From Macrostomum hystrix (lineage: Eukaryota > Platyhelminthes > Macrostomidae), in assembly GCA_950097015.1 (NCBI GenBank), contig CATNEN010000038.1:2791501-2855500 (forward strand): a stretch of 64,000 nucleotides of DNA, in the 5' to 3' direction. Position 1 is the stretch's first letter. Every line of letters starts with the position of its first letter. Below are positions 63,565 to 64,000 of this stretch, in pieces. The notes under the pieces were generated by a model that worked only from the letters and a program-made list of their open reading frames with translations, was not told the DNA's origin and ran no database searches. A program made the position numbers and the translations under genes.

Positions 63565-64000
63565 GTGCGAATCCAGCCTTGGTATCTGCGTATTTTTCAA
63601 CTCATAACTGCGAGCACTTCGCAAATTTCCAAGATACATTCATGGGTTGGAGGAATTCCACAACGCTTTTAAGTTGGAGGCAAAAATCGTGTGTTGCACC
63701 AACTGAAAATATTACGTCATAAATTATATGGAAAATTCCTGTGTTAAGATTTGCGGACAATTCCACGATGTTTAAATTGAAAGGAAAACGCTTTTCAGTT
63801 TATAGAATACTTTTTAATGAGTCTCATTTAGGAATTTCCACCATATGGATCAACATTTACCGCCCTTAATGATGAATTAACTTTTAAAGCTGTCCAAATT
63901 AGCATCGTCGATATATTCAGCAATTCTTGTCGGAGACCCTGGTGACGAGGACAGCTAACAATGCTCTGAATAAAACTCTGTATGGCAAATTCATTTTGTT
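63565..64000 (+). other. Intron of the NF-kB gene to the window edge
   Basis: AT-rich. A few diverged TGGAGGAATTCCACAACGCT-like copies suggest a decayed repeat at 63650-63790. I could not fit a further exon in phase. Confidence 0.4.

Overview
This is nuclear DNA of an invertebrate animal. Genes are split by GT-AG introns. Exons are GC-rich, while introns and intergenic DNA are AT-richer and loaded with tandem repeats. Homologues of Abl, PTK7, major vault protein, Rel/NF-kB and mitochondrial IF2 make it a bilaterian. The universal stress protein, the threonine dehydratase with an ACT domain, the small genes and the repeat load would suit a lophotrochozoan such as a free-living flatworm (Macrostomum type). 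That placement is inference; no lineage-diagnostic marker is visible.

Layout: (1) 240-884 +, C-terminal pseudokinase end of a PTK7-like receptor. (2) 4543-11322 +, a BAR-RhoGAP of the SH3BP1/ARHGAP17/ARHGAP44 family, 8 exons. (3) 13793-14670 -, universal stress protein, 2 exons. (4) 15434-16022 -, a small two-exon gene for a possible secreted peptide precursor. (5) 18185-24471 -, L-threonine dehydratase with ACT domain, 7 exons. (6) 26948-31469 -, major vault protein, 8 exons. (7) about 35510-35833 -, an isolated coding-like fragment. (8) 36776-48454 +, Abl tyrosine kinase, 6 exons, complete from myristoylation motif to F-actin-binding domain. (9) 52073-60465 +, mitochondrial translation initiation factor 2, first exon not found. 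(10) 63137 to the right edge +, Rel-homology exon of an NF-kB protein, cut by the window. For genes 2-6 and 8, the splice phases I worked out by hand agree across every junction and give open proteins of 698, 189, 100, 527, 860 and 1152 residues.

The striking property is tandem repetition. Most introns longer than about 300 bp, and several intergenic spaces, carry their own minisatellite with its own monomer (8-72 bp). Many monomers are multiples of 3, so long spurious ORFs run through them on both strands. Some arrays have higher-order structure (60-bp trimers, 189-bp nonamers, an 807-bp internal duplication). Others carry splice-site-like or GC-box-like sequence in every monomer. A 3-kb array starts less than 100 bp upstream of the vault-protein start codon.

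Mobile elements are small and non-autonomous: hAT-like foldback elements sharing a CAAGGACCACT terminal repeat (one with a perfect 8-bp target duplication), and at least two tRNA-derived SINE families. No rRNA gene, functional tRNA gene, CRISPR array or autonomous transposase was recognised. The genes are unrelated in function and do not form an operon.
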